From Candidatus Nomurabacteria bacterium RIFCSPHIGHO2_12_FULL_37_29 (GTDB lineage Bacteria > Patescibacteriota > Minisyncoccia > Phycocordibacterales > UBA9973), in assembly GCA_001785675.1 (NCBI GenBank), contig MFUJ01000021.1, positions 2,139 to 34,800 on the forward strand: a DNA stretch of 32,662 bases, read 5' to 3'. A program made the translations under genes and the position numbers. Shown in pieces: positions 24,210 to 32,662 of the stretch. Numbering within the stretch: the first letter of the stretch is position 1; each line of letters begins with the position of its first letter. The notes beneath the pieces are model-generated. The model was given only the letters and a program-made list of their open reading frames with translations, ran no database searches and was not told the DNA's origin.

Positions 24210-26978
24210 ATGCAAACATCCTTTTTAAAGGAAATGCCAAGGTTTAAGACTCCAGAAGATGAGTTAGACTATTTGCGTGCGCATGTAGCCAAGCGCGAAG
24301 AAGAATTGATTAAAATAGGTCGTGTAGAGCGTGTGGCAGATAATGCTATTACAGATGTTGTAAAAGCTTACAGGAATGTGTCGTCAGAACAAGCATTACA
24401 TGGAGATAATATTTTAAATAAAAAAGATACAGAGGGCATAGTGCTTTCGCTCAAGCCGGAGTCCCACGATACTGTAATGGAAGAACTTTTGGGTCTTGTC
24501 ATCACCAAAGGAATTAAAAACGCGCTCTCGGTAGTGGAAGCGATGAGCAATCCCCACATTGAGGATGATTTTCATCGGATTTTAATCCAATATTTTAAGG
24601 CAGGTCAAGCAGTTCTTGATTCCAAAGAAGGCACGCCTTTATATAAATCTCTTAATATGACTCTTTTTGAAATCACACTTCCACCGTCTACGGATGAAAC
24701 TGATAAGTCAAAAGGTTTCAAAGAATTTATTGGAGCCATGGAACAATTTTACGCCGGCATGCATTCCATTTCCATTGGGAAAAACAACGAAAAAGAAAAT
24801 TATTTTACACTAGAAGTTGCGCTTAGTAGCGAGAGCGACGAAGTGGTCATATATGCGGCTATTCCCAATAAACACATTTCACTTTTCGAGAAACAAATTT
24901 TAGCTTTTTATCATAATGCAAAAATTCGCGAGGTAACAGATGATTACAATATTTTTAATTCTTCTGGCGGGTCGGTCGGAGCTTACGCATCTTTTACCGA
25001 GCGTGGCGTAATGCCTATTAAGACTTATGAAAACATAGACCATGATCCAATGAATACAATATTGAATGTTTTCTCCAAACTAAAAACTCAGGGCGAAGGT
25101 GCGGCGATTCAGCTTGTGGTTGCACCTGCTGGCGACAAATTCATAAATGAATTTCATATGATTTTAGATGATGTGAAAGACGGTATCTCTGTCAAACACG
25201 CATCCGATAATTTTTATAAGTTCAACAAAGCTTTCATGAAAGCTTCTAAAGATTTGATTTTTGGCGCCAAACAAAAAAATGAAGAAGAGAATAAAGAAAA
25301 ATACATGAAAGGCAGACGCGCGGTGGATGAGGGGGCGACAGAGAAAATAGGAAATAAAATAAAAAGTACTATAATGAAAGCTAATATTCGCGTCATTGCC
25401 TCGAGCGCGACCAAAGAGCGCGCAGAAGCTATCCTAAAAGAGATAGAATCCTCTTTCAATCAATTCTCTGAAGCAGCTAGCAATTCTTTCGTTTTTGAAG
25501 AAGCTCAAGGAAGTTCTCTTAAACAGCTTTTCCGTGATTTTTCTTATCGATCTTTTTCGGCGGATAAAATATTGCCTTTAAATCTAAAAGAACTTTCTTC
25601 CGTTTTTCACTTTCCGGTCGGCATAGGAAGCCAGCCACAATTAAAAGAAGCTAAAGCGGGGATAGCTCCAGCACCTTTGGAGATAGGGCAAGAGGGAATA
25701 ATTTTAGGAATCAATAGTTATCGAGGCAAAGATACAGAAATTCATATGGCACGCGAAGATCGCATGAGACATTTTTATGTCATTGGTCAAACCGGAACAG
25801 GCAAAACAAACATCATGCTGAACATGATAACGCAAGATATCAGAAATGGCGACGGGGTTTGCTATGTTGATCCACACGGTACGGATATTCAAACTATATT
25901 GTCTCGCATCCCCAAAGAACGTCTTGATGATGTAATTTATTTTGACCCAGCTTATACCGCGCGACCGATGGGGCTCAACATGCTTGAGTATGATCCGCAA
26001 TATCCAGAACAAAAAACTTTTGTCGTGAATGAAATGATGGGAATTTTTAATAAACTTTTTGATATGAAAATAGGGGGCGGAGCCATGTTTGAACAATATT
26101 TTAGGAATAGCGCATTCTTAGTGATGGAAGATCCGGAATCTGGTTCAACCTTACTTGAAATTACTAGAATTTTAGCTGACAAAGAATTTCGTGACTTGAA
26201 ACTATCTAGATGCAAGAATCCTATTATAAAACAATTCTGGGTTTCGGCCGAGCAGACGACAGGGGATCAGTCTTTGGCGAATTTTGTACCATATATTTCA
26301 TCAAAGTTTGATAACTTTATTTCCAATGACATTATGCGTCCAGTAGTGCTTCAACAAAATTCAGTTTTTAATTTCCGAAAAATTATGGATGAGAAAAAAA
26401 TCCTTTTGGTCAATCTCTCCAAGGGCAGGTTGGGAGATATTAATGCGAATTTAATAGGGTTGGTATTAGTGGGCAAAATACAAATGGCGGCATTGTCTCG
26501 GGTAGACATGTTCGGTAAACCAATGAATGATTTCTATCTCTATATCGATGAGTTTCAAAACGTAACTACTGATTCCATTGCTTCTATTTTGTCTGAAGCT
26601 AGAAAATACAGGTTATCACTTAACATTGCCCATCAATACATTAATCAATTGGAAGAAAATATTAAGAATGCTGTTTTTGGAAACGTTGGTTCGATGGCAG
26701 TATTTCGTGTCGGTACCGAAGACGCGACATTTCTAGAGCCGAAATTTAAACCTCAATTCACGGCTCAAGACATTACAAAGCTTGATAATTACAATGCTTA
26801 CATGAGTATGTTAATAGAAGGTCAGCCGACCAAACCCTTTAATTTGAAAACTTTAGCTCCAGAGCAAGGCAATCCAGATATTGTGGATAGCTTAAAAGAG
26901 CTTTCATACGTAAAATACGGCCGTGATCGAGAAGAAGTGGAAGCAGAAATCATGGCAAGGTACAATACCATGGAGTAG
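24210..26978 (+). CDS. TraG/VirD4-like (DUF87/TraM-recognition type) ATPase
   Basis: Walker A VIGQTGTGKTNIMLN, GDGVCYVDPHGTD, Walker B YLYIDEFQNVTTDSIASILSEARKYRLSLNIAHQYINQL. Confidence 0.85.
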   Translation: MQTSFLKEMPRFKTPEDELDYLRAHVAKREEELIKIGRVERVADNAITDVVKAYRNVSSEQALHGDNILNKKDTEGIVLSLKPESHDTVMEELLGLVITKGIKNALSVVEAMSNPHIEDDFHRILIQYFKAGQAVLDSKEGTPLYKSLNMTLFEITLPPSTDETDKSKGFKEFIGAMEQFYAGMHSISIGKNNEKENYFTLEVALSSESDEVVIYAAIPNKHISLFEKQILAFYHNAKIREVTDDYNIFNSSGGSVGAYASFTERGVMPIKTYENIDHDPMNTILNVFSKLKTQGEGAAIQLVVAPAGDKFINEFHMILDDVKDGISVKHASDNFYKFNKAFMKASKDLIFGAKQKNEEENKEKYMKGRRAVDEGATEKIGNKIKSTIMKANIRVIASSATKERAEAILKEIESSFNQFSEAASNSFVFEEAQGSSLKQLFRDFSYRSFSADKILPLNLKELSSVFHFPVGIGSQPQLKEAKAGIAPAPLEIGQEGIILGINSYRGKDTEIHMAREDRMRHFYVIGQTGTGKTNIMLNMITQDIRNGDGVCYVDPHGTDIQTILSRIPKERLDDVIYFDPAYTARPMGLNMLEYDPQYPEQKTFVVNEMMGIFNKLFDMKIGGGAMFEQYFRNSAFLVMEDPESGSTLLEITRILADKEFRDLKLSRCKNPIIKQFWVSAEQTTGDQSLANFVPYISSKFDNFISNDIMRPVVLQQNSVFNFRKIMDEKKILLVNLSKGRLGDINANLIGLVLVGKIQMAALSRVDMFGKPMNDFYLYIDEFQNVTTDSIASILSEARKYRLSLNIAHQYINQLEENIKNAVFGNVGSMAVFRVGTEDATFLEPKFKPQFTAQDITKLDNYNAYMSMLIEGQPTKPFNLKTLAPEQGNPDIVDSLKELSYVKYGRDREEVEAEIMARYNTME

Positions 26979-26982
26979 TTCT

Positions 26983-27801
26983 ATGAAAATATATAAATAT
27001 AAAGATCTATTTGCATTGCTTACTACTGTCGGATGGATTTCCTTCATCTATTCTGCCTTCATGGGATTCCACTACTGGTATCTCGGTTTTGTATTTTTCT
27101 TCTGGTTCTGTCTCTCGATTTTGAATTATCGCCACGAAACCACATTTTGGCTCTTGAAAAATAGGCGATCTCGATTTATTAAGTATTATCTTGCGTTGGT
27201 AGTTCTGGGCTTTGTGGCGGACTATGTTATCGGTCAGCAATTGGTAAATTTATGGAGTTATCGTATTTATAGTTCCATCAGTGATTGGTTTAGGTTGTAT
27301 TTTCTAATCTATCCTTTGGGCGGATTGTCTGTGGTTGAACTTATCTATTTTTTGGCTTCGATTTTAAAAGAAAAAGTAGTTTTAATTCACGACGATGTAA
27401 AAAATTTGTTTGTAAATAAATTGACTCATGTGACCGACACAATACTGGTTTTAATTATATTGACGTGTTTAATTTTGAAGAATTTTAATTTATTTAACAA
27501 TATTCAGATTATTTTTATGATAGTTTTCCCAATCTGGATAATCTTAACCACTTTAAAGCTAAAATATTACATCAAACATTTTACGCATTGGATAGCCATT
27601 GTTGTTACGACAGCCATACTGTCTATTTTTATGCACGAGATTCCTAATGTAGCTGTTTATGAGTGGAAATATTATCCTCCTGAATTTTTTAGTTTTCAAA
27701 TTTGGGGGATCTCTATATGGGTTGTTGTAGGTTGGTATTTTCTGGTTTTGGTTATGCTAAAGTACTGGATACAAATAGTTTTATTAAAAGACAGAAAATA
27801 G
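26983..27801 (+). CDS. Multi-pass membrane protein of unknown function
   Basis: MKIYKYKDLFALLTTVGWISFIYSAFMGFHYWYLGFVFFFWFCLS...; several hydrophobic segments. Confidence 0.75.
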   Translation: MKIYKYKDLFALLTTVGWISFIYSAFMGFHYWYLGFVFFFWFCLSILNYRHETTFWLLKNRRSRFIKYYLALVVLGFVADYVIGQQLVNLWSYRIYSSISDWFRLYFLIYPLGGLSVVELIYFLASILKEKVVLIHDDVKNLFVNKLTHVTDTILVLIILTCLILKNFNLFNNIQIIFMIVFPIWIILTTLKLKYYIKHFTHWIAIVVTTAILSIFMHEIPNVAVYEWKYYPPEFFSFQIWGISIWVVVGWYFLVLVMLKYWIQIVLLKDRK

Positions 27802-28020
27802 TATGGAGATGTTGTTTTTGATATTGATTTTTGGCCGTTCATTCCCACCTACCTTGAAATTGAATCCAGTTCTTACGAAAAAGTTAAAGATGCTGCGAAC
27901 GAGCTAGATCTTAATCCTGAAGCCGGAATTATAGGTACAGCTGGTACTATCTATAAAAAATATGGCATTAATATTGATGACTATTCTTCTATAACTTTTA
28001 AGGGAATGTTTAAAAAGTAA
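27802..28020 (+). pseudogene. CYTH-domain C-terminal remnant without start codon
   Basis: In frame after TAG 27799-27801: YGDVVFDIDFWPFIPTYLEIESSSYEKVKDAANELDLNPEAGIIGTAGTIYKKYGINIDDYSSITFKGMFKK*; alignable to FDLDQYPGMPAYLEIEGKSHEHVQEAIKLL of the CDS at 29523. Confidence 0.7.
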
Positions 28021-28046
28021 AATTTTGCAAAATTATTTTTTTCTGT

Positions 28047-28052
28047 TATGAT
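28047..28052 (+). promoter_or_regulatory. Extended -10 TGTTATGAT 7 nt before ATG 28060
   Basis: TGT-TATGAT-ggttgtt-ATG. Confidence 0.45.
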
Positions 28053-28059
28053 GGTTGTT

Positions 28060-28641
28060 ATGAAACATCCCAAAGAAGAGAGAACATATGTGATGATCAA
28101 GCCGGACGGAGTCAGAAAAGGGCTCACGGGTGAGATTATAAAGCGCTTTGAACAGCGAGATTTGAAAGTTGTGGCACTTGAAATGTTTCAGCCAACACAT
28201 GCACAGATAAATGATCATTATCCAAAAGATGAAAAGTGGATTACTCGGCTTGGTGAAAAAACATCCACTACTTACGAAAAATACGGTTACGACCTAAATG
28301 AGCTTGGCACTACTGATCTTTTTGAAATAGGCAAAATGGTTCGTGGTTGGGTTATTGATTATATGATTTCAGCACCGCTGGTAAAAATGGTTTTACAAGG
28401 AACTCACGCTGTCGATGTAGTACGTAAAATAGCCGGTGATACTATGCCATACAAAGCAGATATGGGGACAATAAGAGGTGATTTCTCTATTGATTCTCCT
28501 GCATTGGCCAATAAAGAAAAACGAGCAGTAATGAATATTGTTCACTGTTCAGAAACTCCGGAAGAGGCAGAGCATGAGATTAAGCATTGGTTTGGCGCTA
28601 GTAAAATCCATGACTACAAGCGTTTTGGTGTGGATGAATAA
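28060..28641 (+). CDS. ndk: Nucleoside diphosphate kinase, long form
   Basis: ERTYVMIKPDGVRKGLTGEIIKRFE...APLVKMVLQGTHAVDVVRKIAGDT...GTIRGDFSID...NIVHCSETPEEAEHEI. Confidence 0.9.
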   Translation: MKHPKEERTYVMIKPDGVRKGLTGEIIKRFEQRDLKVVALEMFQPTHAQINDHYPKDEKWITRLGEKTSTTYEKYGYDLNELGTTDLFEIGKMVRGWVIDYMISAPLVKMVLQGTHAVDVVRKIAGDTMPYKADMGTIRGDFSIDSPALANKEKRAVMNIVHCSETPEEAEHEIKHWFGASKIHDYKRFGVDE

Positions 28642-28654
28642 AAATAGATAATTT

Positions 28655-29209
28655 ATGTATGAAGTTGAGGTAAAGGCAAGATTGAAAGACAGGGAAGCTG
28701 TAATGAAAAAACTTCAAGATTTAGGTTGTAAATTCTCCGAAGAACTTTACCAGCTTGATTTCGTTTTTATTCCTAAAAATTTACCTTTTCCGCCACCACT
28801 TGGAACTAATGTATTGCGTGTTCGTAAACAAAACAGTAAAAGTATTTTTAACCTAAAAATTCCTCAAAAAAGCCGACAGGATTGTATCGAATATGAATTT
28901 GAAATTTCTGATGGAGACCAAATGATCGAAGTTATAAAACTGCTCGACTACAAAAGTGTACCCACAGTCGAAAAGCTTAGAATCAAAACTAATTTCAAGG
29001 ATATGGAGATAGTGCTAGACGATGTAAAACTTCTCGGAGAATTTATTGAGGTGGAAAAGATTGTTATACATGAGGATTACGAAGATAGGAAGAAGATTCG
29101 AGAGGAATTGTTTGATTTTCTTGACCTCCTCGGTGTACCTAAAGAAGACCGCATACTTGATGGTAAATATGACATTATGCTTTATGAGAAGATGAAAAAT
29201 AAGATATAA
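28655..29209 (+). CDS. CYTH-domain protein, class IV adenylate cyclase (CyaB)-like
   Basis: MYEVEVKARLKDREAVMKKLQDLGCKFSEELYQLDFVFIP...LRVRKQN...EFIEVEKIV. Confidence 0.85.
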   Translation: MYEVEVKARLKDREAVMKKLQDLGCKFSEELYQLDFVFIPKNLPFPPPLGTNVLRVRKQNSKSIFNLKIPQKSRQDCIEYEFEISDGDQMIEVIKLLDYKSVPTVEKLRIKTNFKDMEIVLDDVKLLGEFIEVEKIVIHEDYEDRKKIREELFDFLDLLGVPKEDRILDGKYDIMLYEKMKNKI

Positions 29210-29237
29210 TACTGATTATTAGTTAATATCAGAAAAT

Positions 29238-29495
29238 ATGAATCAATTTACTAAACCACCACAACTTCCAGAAAATGAAGATTTACCTCCAGGAATGTCC
29301 ATTCTCATAGAACGATTTGGACATTTAATGGATAAATTACCACTAGAAAAAAGGGAACAAGTAGTAAGATCTCTGTCTGAAATGATAACGGGAGCTATTG
29401 TATCACCACCCACTGAGAAAAATTTCGCGGCTAGATTGAGAGAAATCATGGAAGCAAACATTCGATTTTTAGAAGAAGAAGGAAAAGCTCAATAA
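29238..29495 (+). CDS. Hypothetical protein
   Basis: 85-codon ORF in a same-strand cluster with short gaps; no recognised family. Confidence 0.55.
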   Translation: MNQFTKPPQLPENEDLPPGMSILIERFGHLMDKLPLEKREQVVRSLSEMITGAIVSPPTEKNFAARLREIMEANIRFLEEEGKAQ

Positions 29496-29522
29496 GTTTT
29501 TGGTAATACATATTTTTATTTT

Positions 29523-30065
29523 ATGCATGAAATTGAAACGAAAGTTTTAGAGGTGGATAAAGAAGAAATTAAACGGAAACTAAATTTACTAGGCGCGAAA
29601 GAAATTCAAAATACTCGATTAATCGTAGATTGGTATGGACCCAAAGGTTTAACTCATGATGGTGATGACCCTTGGTATTTAAGAATTCGCACAACATCAG
29701 ACGGGAAAAATGAAGTGAGCTATAAGTCACTGCCCCAAATAACAGGCAATACTCGACATTCTGATGAAATTAATTTAAATATTAGCGACGCCCTAACGCT
29801 AGGAAAACTTTTTGAAAATATTGGAATGGAAAATTATGCTCATCAAGAGAAAGACAGAATATCTTTTATATTGAAAGATTGGAATTTTGACCTAGATCAA
29901 TATCCTGGCATGCCAGCGTATCTAGAAATCGAAGGTAAGAGTCACGAACATGTGCAGGAAGCAATAAAATTGTTGAATTTAGAGAACCATAAAAGCATTG
30001 GTGAAGGAGAAAGGGTGTTAATTAAAAAAGAATATAGATTAGACTGGTGTAATATGTATTTTTAG
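29523..30065 (+). CDS. CYTH-domain protein
   Basis: MHEIETKVLEVDKEEIKRKLNLLGAKEI...WYLRIRTTSDGKNEVSYKSLP...YPGMPAYLEIEGKSHEHVQEAIKLL. Confidence 0.8.
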   Translation: MHEIETKVLEVDKEEIKRKLNLLGAKEIQNTRLIVDWYGPKGLTHDGDDPWYLRIRTTSDGKNEVSYKSLPQITGNTRHSDEINLNISDALTLGKLFENIGMENYAHQEKDRISFILKDWNFDLDQYPGMPAYLEIEGKSHEHVQEAIKLLNLENHKSIGEGERVLIKKEYRLDWCNMYF

Positions 30066-30159
30066 GAAAATTCCATGTCTTAAACTTGTTTTTATTTAAA
30101 ATTTGTGTTTTTTTATAAAACTTGTTGCGAAAATTTTTAAAGAGAGTACAGTTAAAGTA

Positions 30160-30281
30160 GGGTTATTTCCGATTATTACCTAGAACACTAATTTATGGGA
30201 GTCTCGATCGAGTATGGCCTTGGCTACACACGTCTGACACCCACCTAGCCTTGAGCTATGGTAATACATCAGAAATAGTCC
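30160..30281 (+). ncRNA. Candidate structured RNA closed by a long imperfect stem
   Basis: GGGTTATTTCCGATTATTACC (30160-30180) versus GGTAATACATCAGAAATAGTCC (30260-30281) are largely reverse complementary. Confidence 0.45.
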
Positions 30282-30324
30282 TAAGAAGAACTCTCCACCC
30301 TCGGGCGGGGAATTTTTCTTAAGG
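30282..30324 (+). terminator. Putative terminator downstream of candidate RNA
   Basis: TAAGAAGAACTCTCC...GGGGAATTTTTCTTAAGG imperfect hairpin with T-run in the 3' arm. Confidence 0.45.
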
Positions 30325-30336
30325 GGTGATTTACTA

Positions 30337-30342
30337 TATAAT
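30337..30342 (+). promoter_or_regulatory. -10 TATAAT 6 nt before ATG 30349
   Basis: TATAAT-acaaga-ATG. Confidence 0.5.
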
Positions 30343-30348
30343 ACAAGA

Positions 30349-30768
30349 ATGGACAGGAAAAAGTTTTTCAAACGCATCGTATATCTCATCTTTTTCATTT
30401 TTATAGTTCATTTCTTTGCAAATAAATTCTACTGGTATTCTTCTATTTGGTATTTTGACATAATTATGCATTTTCTGGGCGGACTTTGGGTCGGGCTTTT
30501 TTTTATATGGTTTTCCAGTGAGAGCCTTAGACTGTCATTAGCATTTAAAGCTCTTACTCTGGTAATTTTTAAAATATTACTTTTTGTGTTTGTCGTGGGT
30601 TTTGGTTGGGAGGTGTTTGAATTTTTATTTAATAATTACATCGCTCAAAACCCTTTTGACTTCTTAGATTCAACTTCAGATATTTTTTTTGACCTTGTCG
30701 GTGGAATCGTGGCTATTTTGTTTTTTCTAAAGAAAACTATGTTAAGTAATGAAAATAAGGTAAAATAG
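30349..30768 (+). CDS. Small integral membrane protein (DUF2238/YjdF-like)
   Basis: WYFDIIMHFLGGLWVGLFF...GFGWEVFEFLF...DSTSDIFFDLVGGIVA. Confidence 0.65.
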   Translation: MDRKKFFKRIVYLIFFIFIVHFFANKFYWYSSIWYFDIIMHFLGGLWVGLFFIWFSSESLRLSLAFKALTLVIFKILLFVFVVGFGWEVFEFLFNNYIAQNPFDFLDSTSDIFFDLVGGIVAILFFLKKTMLSNENKVK

Positions 30769-30772
30769 GTAA

Positions 30773-32137
30773 ATGGAAAAGATTGCCAAGATAACATTCT
30801 GCGGTGGAACTGGTTCCGTGACAGGAGCCAATTTCTTACTTGAAATTGAAGGTAAAAAAATCTTAATTGATTGTGGACTTACCCAAGGAATGAAATTAGT
30901 TGATGATATAAACTGGGATCCTTTTCCTTACAATGCACAGGAAATAGACTTACTTTTTATCACTCATGCTCACGTTGATCACTTGGGCCGTGTGCCGAAA
31001 CTTCTCCACGAAGGATTCCGTGGAAAAATTTATTCCACCAAACCCACCAAAGCTCTAGCTCTACCGATGCTTGAAGATACTGCGGGGATACTATCTAAAA
31101 ACACTGATTTGGATTTAGGCAAAATCTATACATCCGAAAATATAAAAACTACACTCTCGCTCTGGGAAGGTTTTGAATATCATCAGACTTTTAAAATCAC
31201 TGACAATTTAGAAATGTTTTTTCTGAATGCCGGACATATACTGGGTTCAGCCATGGTTTTATTTATTTACAATGGCAAGAAAATTCTTTTTACTGGAGAT
31301 TTGGGCAATAGTCCTTCTTTAATTCTTCCTGATCCTGAAAGAGTTACTGATGTGGATTATTTAATAATGGAATCTGTTTATGGTGATAGAAATCATGAAG
31401 GGAGAGACGTTCGCAGGAAATTTCTGGAGGAAACGATTGAAAATAATTATAAAAGAAAAGGCACACTTATCATACCTACATTTTCTCTGGAGCGTTCACA
31501 GGAACTTCTCTTTGAGCTTGATGCTTTAGTAGAAAATAATCGTATACCAACGATGCCTATTTTCCTTGATTCACCGCTTGCTATTCGCTTAACCGAAATT
31601 TTTAAACAATATAAAAATTATTTCAATACCGAGGCGCAAAAAGCAATGTCCAATGATAAATATTTATTTAATTTTTCAGGACTTCACAATACACTAAAGT
31701 CAGAAGAATCAAAACTGATTGCTACTGTGCCAAATCCAAAAATAGTTATTGCCGGTTCAGGAATGTCCACTGGCGGGCGTGTAGTACACCATGAAAGGCA
31801 TTACTTGCCAGATTCGAACAACACTTTATTACTAACAGGATATCAATCTATAGGTACCCCTGGGCGTCTGATTCAAGAAGGAGTAAAAACAGTACGTATT
31901 TCAGGAGAGGATGTAGTGGTTCGAGCACACATTGTGACAATCACGGGATATTCAGGACACAAAGATTCAGATAGCTTGCTTAGTTTTGTTGAAGACACGC
32001 AAGATACAATCAAGAAAATTTTTGTAGTTATGGGTGAACCGAAGTCCGCGATGTTTTTAGTGCAGAAAATTAGAGATAATTTGGGTCTTGACGCTTTTGC
32101 TCCTGAGCAGGGAAGTAGTGTTTTACTTGTTTGTTAG
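30773..32137 (+). CDS. MBL-fold beta-CASP RNase/CPSF73-like hydrolase
   Basis: FITHAHVDHLGRVPKL, FLNAGHILGSAMV, FTGDLGNS, IPTFSLERSQELL, IAGSGMSTGGRVVHH. Confidence 0.92.
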   Translation: MEKIAKITFCGGTGSVTGANFLLEIEGKKILIDCGLTQGMKLVDDINWDPFPYNAQEIDLLFITHAHVDHLGRVPKLLHEGFRGKIYSTKPTKALALPMLEDTAGILSKNTDLDLGKIYTSENIKTTLSLWEGFEYHQTFKITDNLEMFFLNAGHILGSAMVLFIYNGKKILFTGDLGNSPSLILPDPERVTDVDYLIMESVYGDRNHEGRDVRRKFLEETIENNYKRKGTLIIPTFSLERSQELLFELDALVENNRIPTMPIFLDSPLAIRLTEIFKQYKNYFNTEAQKAMSNDKYLFNFSGLHNTLKSEESKLIATVPNPKIVIAGSGMSTGGRVVHHERHYLPDSNNTLLLTGYQSIGTPGRLIQEGVKTVRISGEDVVVRAHIVTITGYSGHKDSDSLLSFVEDTQDTIKKIFVVMGEPKSAMFLVQKIRDNLGLDAFAPEQGSSVLLVC

Positions 32138-32148
32138 TTGCTAGTAAG

Positions 32149-32154
32149 TATAAT
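32149..32154 (+). promoter_or_regulatory. Promoter TTGTTT-N16-TATAAT, -10 6 nt before ATG 32161
   Basis: TTGTTT at 32127-32132; TATAAT-aagttt-ATG. Confidence 0.5.
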
Positions 32155-32160
32155 AAGTTT

Positions 32161-32662
32161 ATGGATTCTTCATTAAATTTTCTTAATAAACACGGACATG
32201 GTCAAATAAAAATCGGTGTATCGGGCGCGGCTGAGACCGGTCATTGCGGAGTAGATGCGTTAGAAAAAGCTAAAGAGCTTGGACGGGCAATCGCTCGTCA
32301 AGGAGCCATACTAGTCACAGGGGCAACAACAGGATTTCCGTTTTGGGTCGCTATGGGAGTTAAAGAAATTGGAGGAATATCTCTTGGCTTTTCTCCAGCG
32401 GCGTCCGAAAAGGAACATGTAGAAGTCTATAAACTTCCGCTTGATTATATGGATTTGATAATTTATACCGGTTTTGGTTACCCAGGGCGCGATTTATTAC
32501 TGACTCGCGCTGTTGATGCTGTAATATGTGGTTGCGGACGGGTTGGCACCATTCATGAATTCACTGTTGCCTTCGAAGACAATAAGCCCATTGGTATTTT
32601 TGAAGGACCGTGGGAAACGGATTCTGAATTAGAAGAAATTTTGGCAAAATCACACCGTCCTT
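32161..32662 (+). CDS. LOG family / Rossmann-fold nucleotide-binding protein, 3'-truncated by window edge
   Basis: MDSSLNFLNKHGHGQIKIGVSGAAETGHCGVDALEKAKELGRAIARQGAILVTGATTGFPFWVAMGVKE...; open to the end of the window. Confidence 0.75.
   Translation, partial: MDSSLNFLNKHGHGQIKIGVSGAAETGHCGVDALEKAKELGRAIARQGAILVTGATTGFPFWVAMGVKEIGGISLGFSPAASEKEHVEVYKLPLDYMDLIIYTGFGYPGRDLLLTRAVDAVICGCGRVGTIHEFTVAFEDNKPIGIFEGPWETDSELEEILAKSHRP

Noticed and set aside
25704-26096. Minus-strand ORF of 130 aa
   Set aside because: Antisense to the Walker A region of the TraG-like ATPase; no independent support.
30180-30398. Minus-strand ORF of 72 aa over the candidate ncRNA
   Set aside because: Covers hairpins and the promoter of CDS 30349; no protein-like features.
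1-32662. CRISPR array, prophage or transposase
   Set aside because: No regularly spaced direct repeats, cas-like proteins, integrases or IS transposases seen in any listed ORF.
1-32662. UGA or UAG recoding as sense codon
   Set aside because: Conserved genes are full length without internal TGA, and TAG terminates many r-protein genes at expected positions, so the standard bacterial code fits.

Overview
The window is an AT-rich, compact bacterial chromosome segment. Its core is a str/S10/spc-type ribosomal protein supercluster: rpsL-rpsG-fusA ... tuf-rpsJ-rplC-rplD-rplW-rplB ... rpsS-rplV-rpsC-rplP-rpmC-rpsQ-rplN-rplX-rplE-rpsN-rpsH-rplF-rplR-rpsE-rplO-secY, then two adenylate-kinase-like genes and map. 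Several traits suggest a Patescibacteria/CPR (probably Parcubacteria-like) genome: no uL30 gene between rpsE and rplO, very short intergenic gaps, and a GC-rich palindrome encoding 'PPEADQPRAA'. That assignment is inference. The flanks carry an inositol-monophosphatase-like fragment, a DEAD-box helicase, rpmB, an M50 protease, pyrD-pyrE-pyrF inserted between fusA and tuf, a TraG/VirD4-like ATPase, membrane proteins, a long NDK, two intact CYTH proteins plus a start-less CYTH remnant, a beta-CASP MBL hydrolase and a LOG-like partial gene. The most interesting material is what the ORF track does not show. (1) About 0.68 kb inserted between rplB and rpsS contains an overlooked 37-codon highly basic ORF with a perfect Shine-Dalgarno, a promoter-uORF-hairpin-terminator cassette, and a leader with a perfect 23-bp inverted repeat abutting rpsS. 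(2) tuf and rpsS share a near-identical promoter-leader layout. (3) A -10-like hexamer repeatedly lies 6-8 nt before the start codon, suggesting leaderless mRNAs. (4) A candidate structured RNA lies at about 30160-30325. (5) TGA stops are almost absent. All calls are from reading the sequence; no database searches or folding calculations were run.
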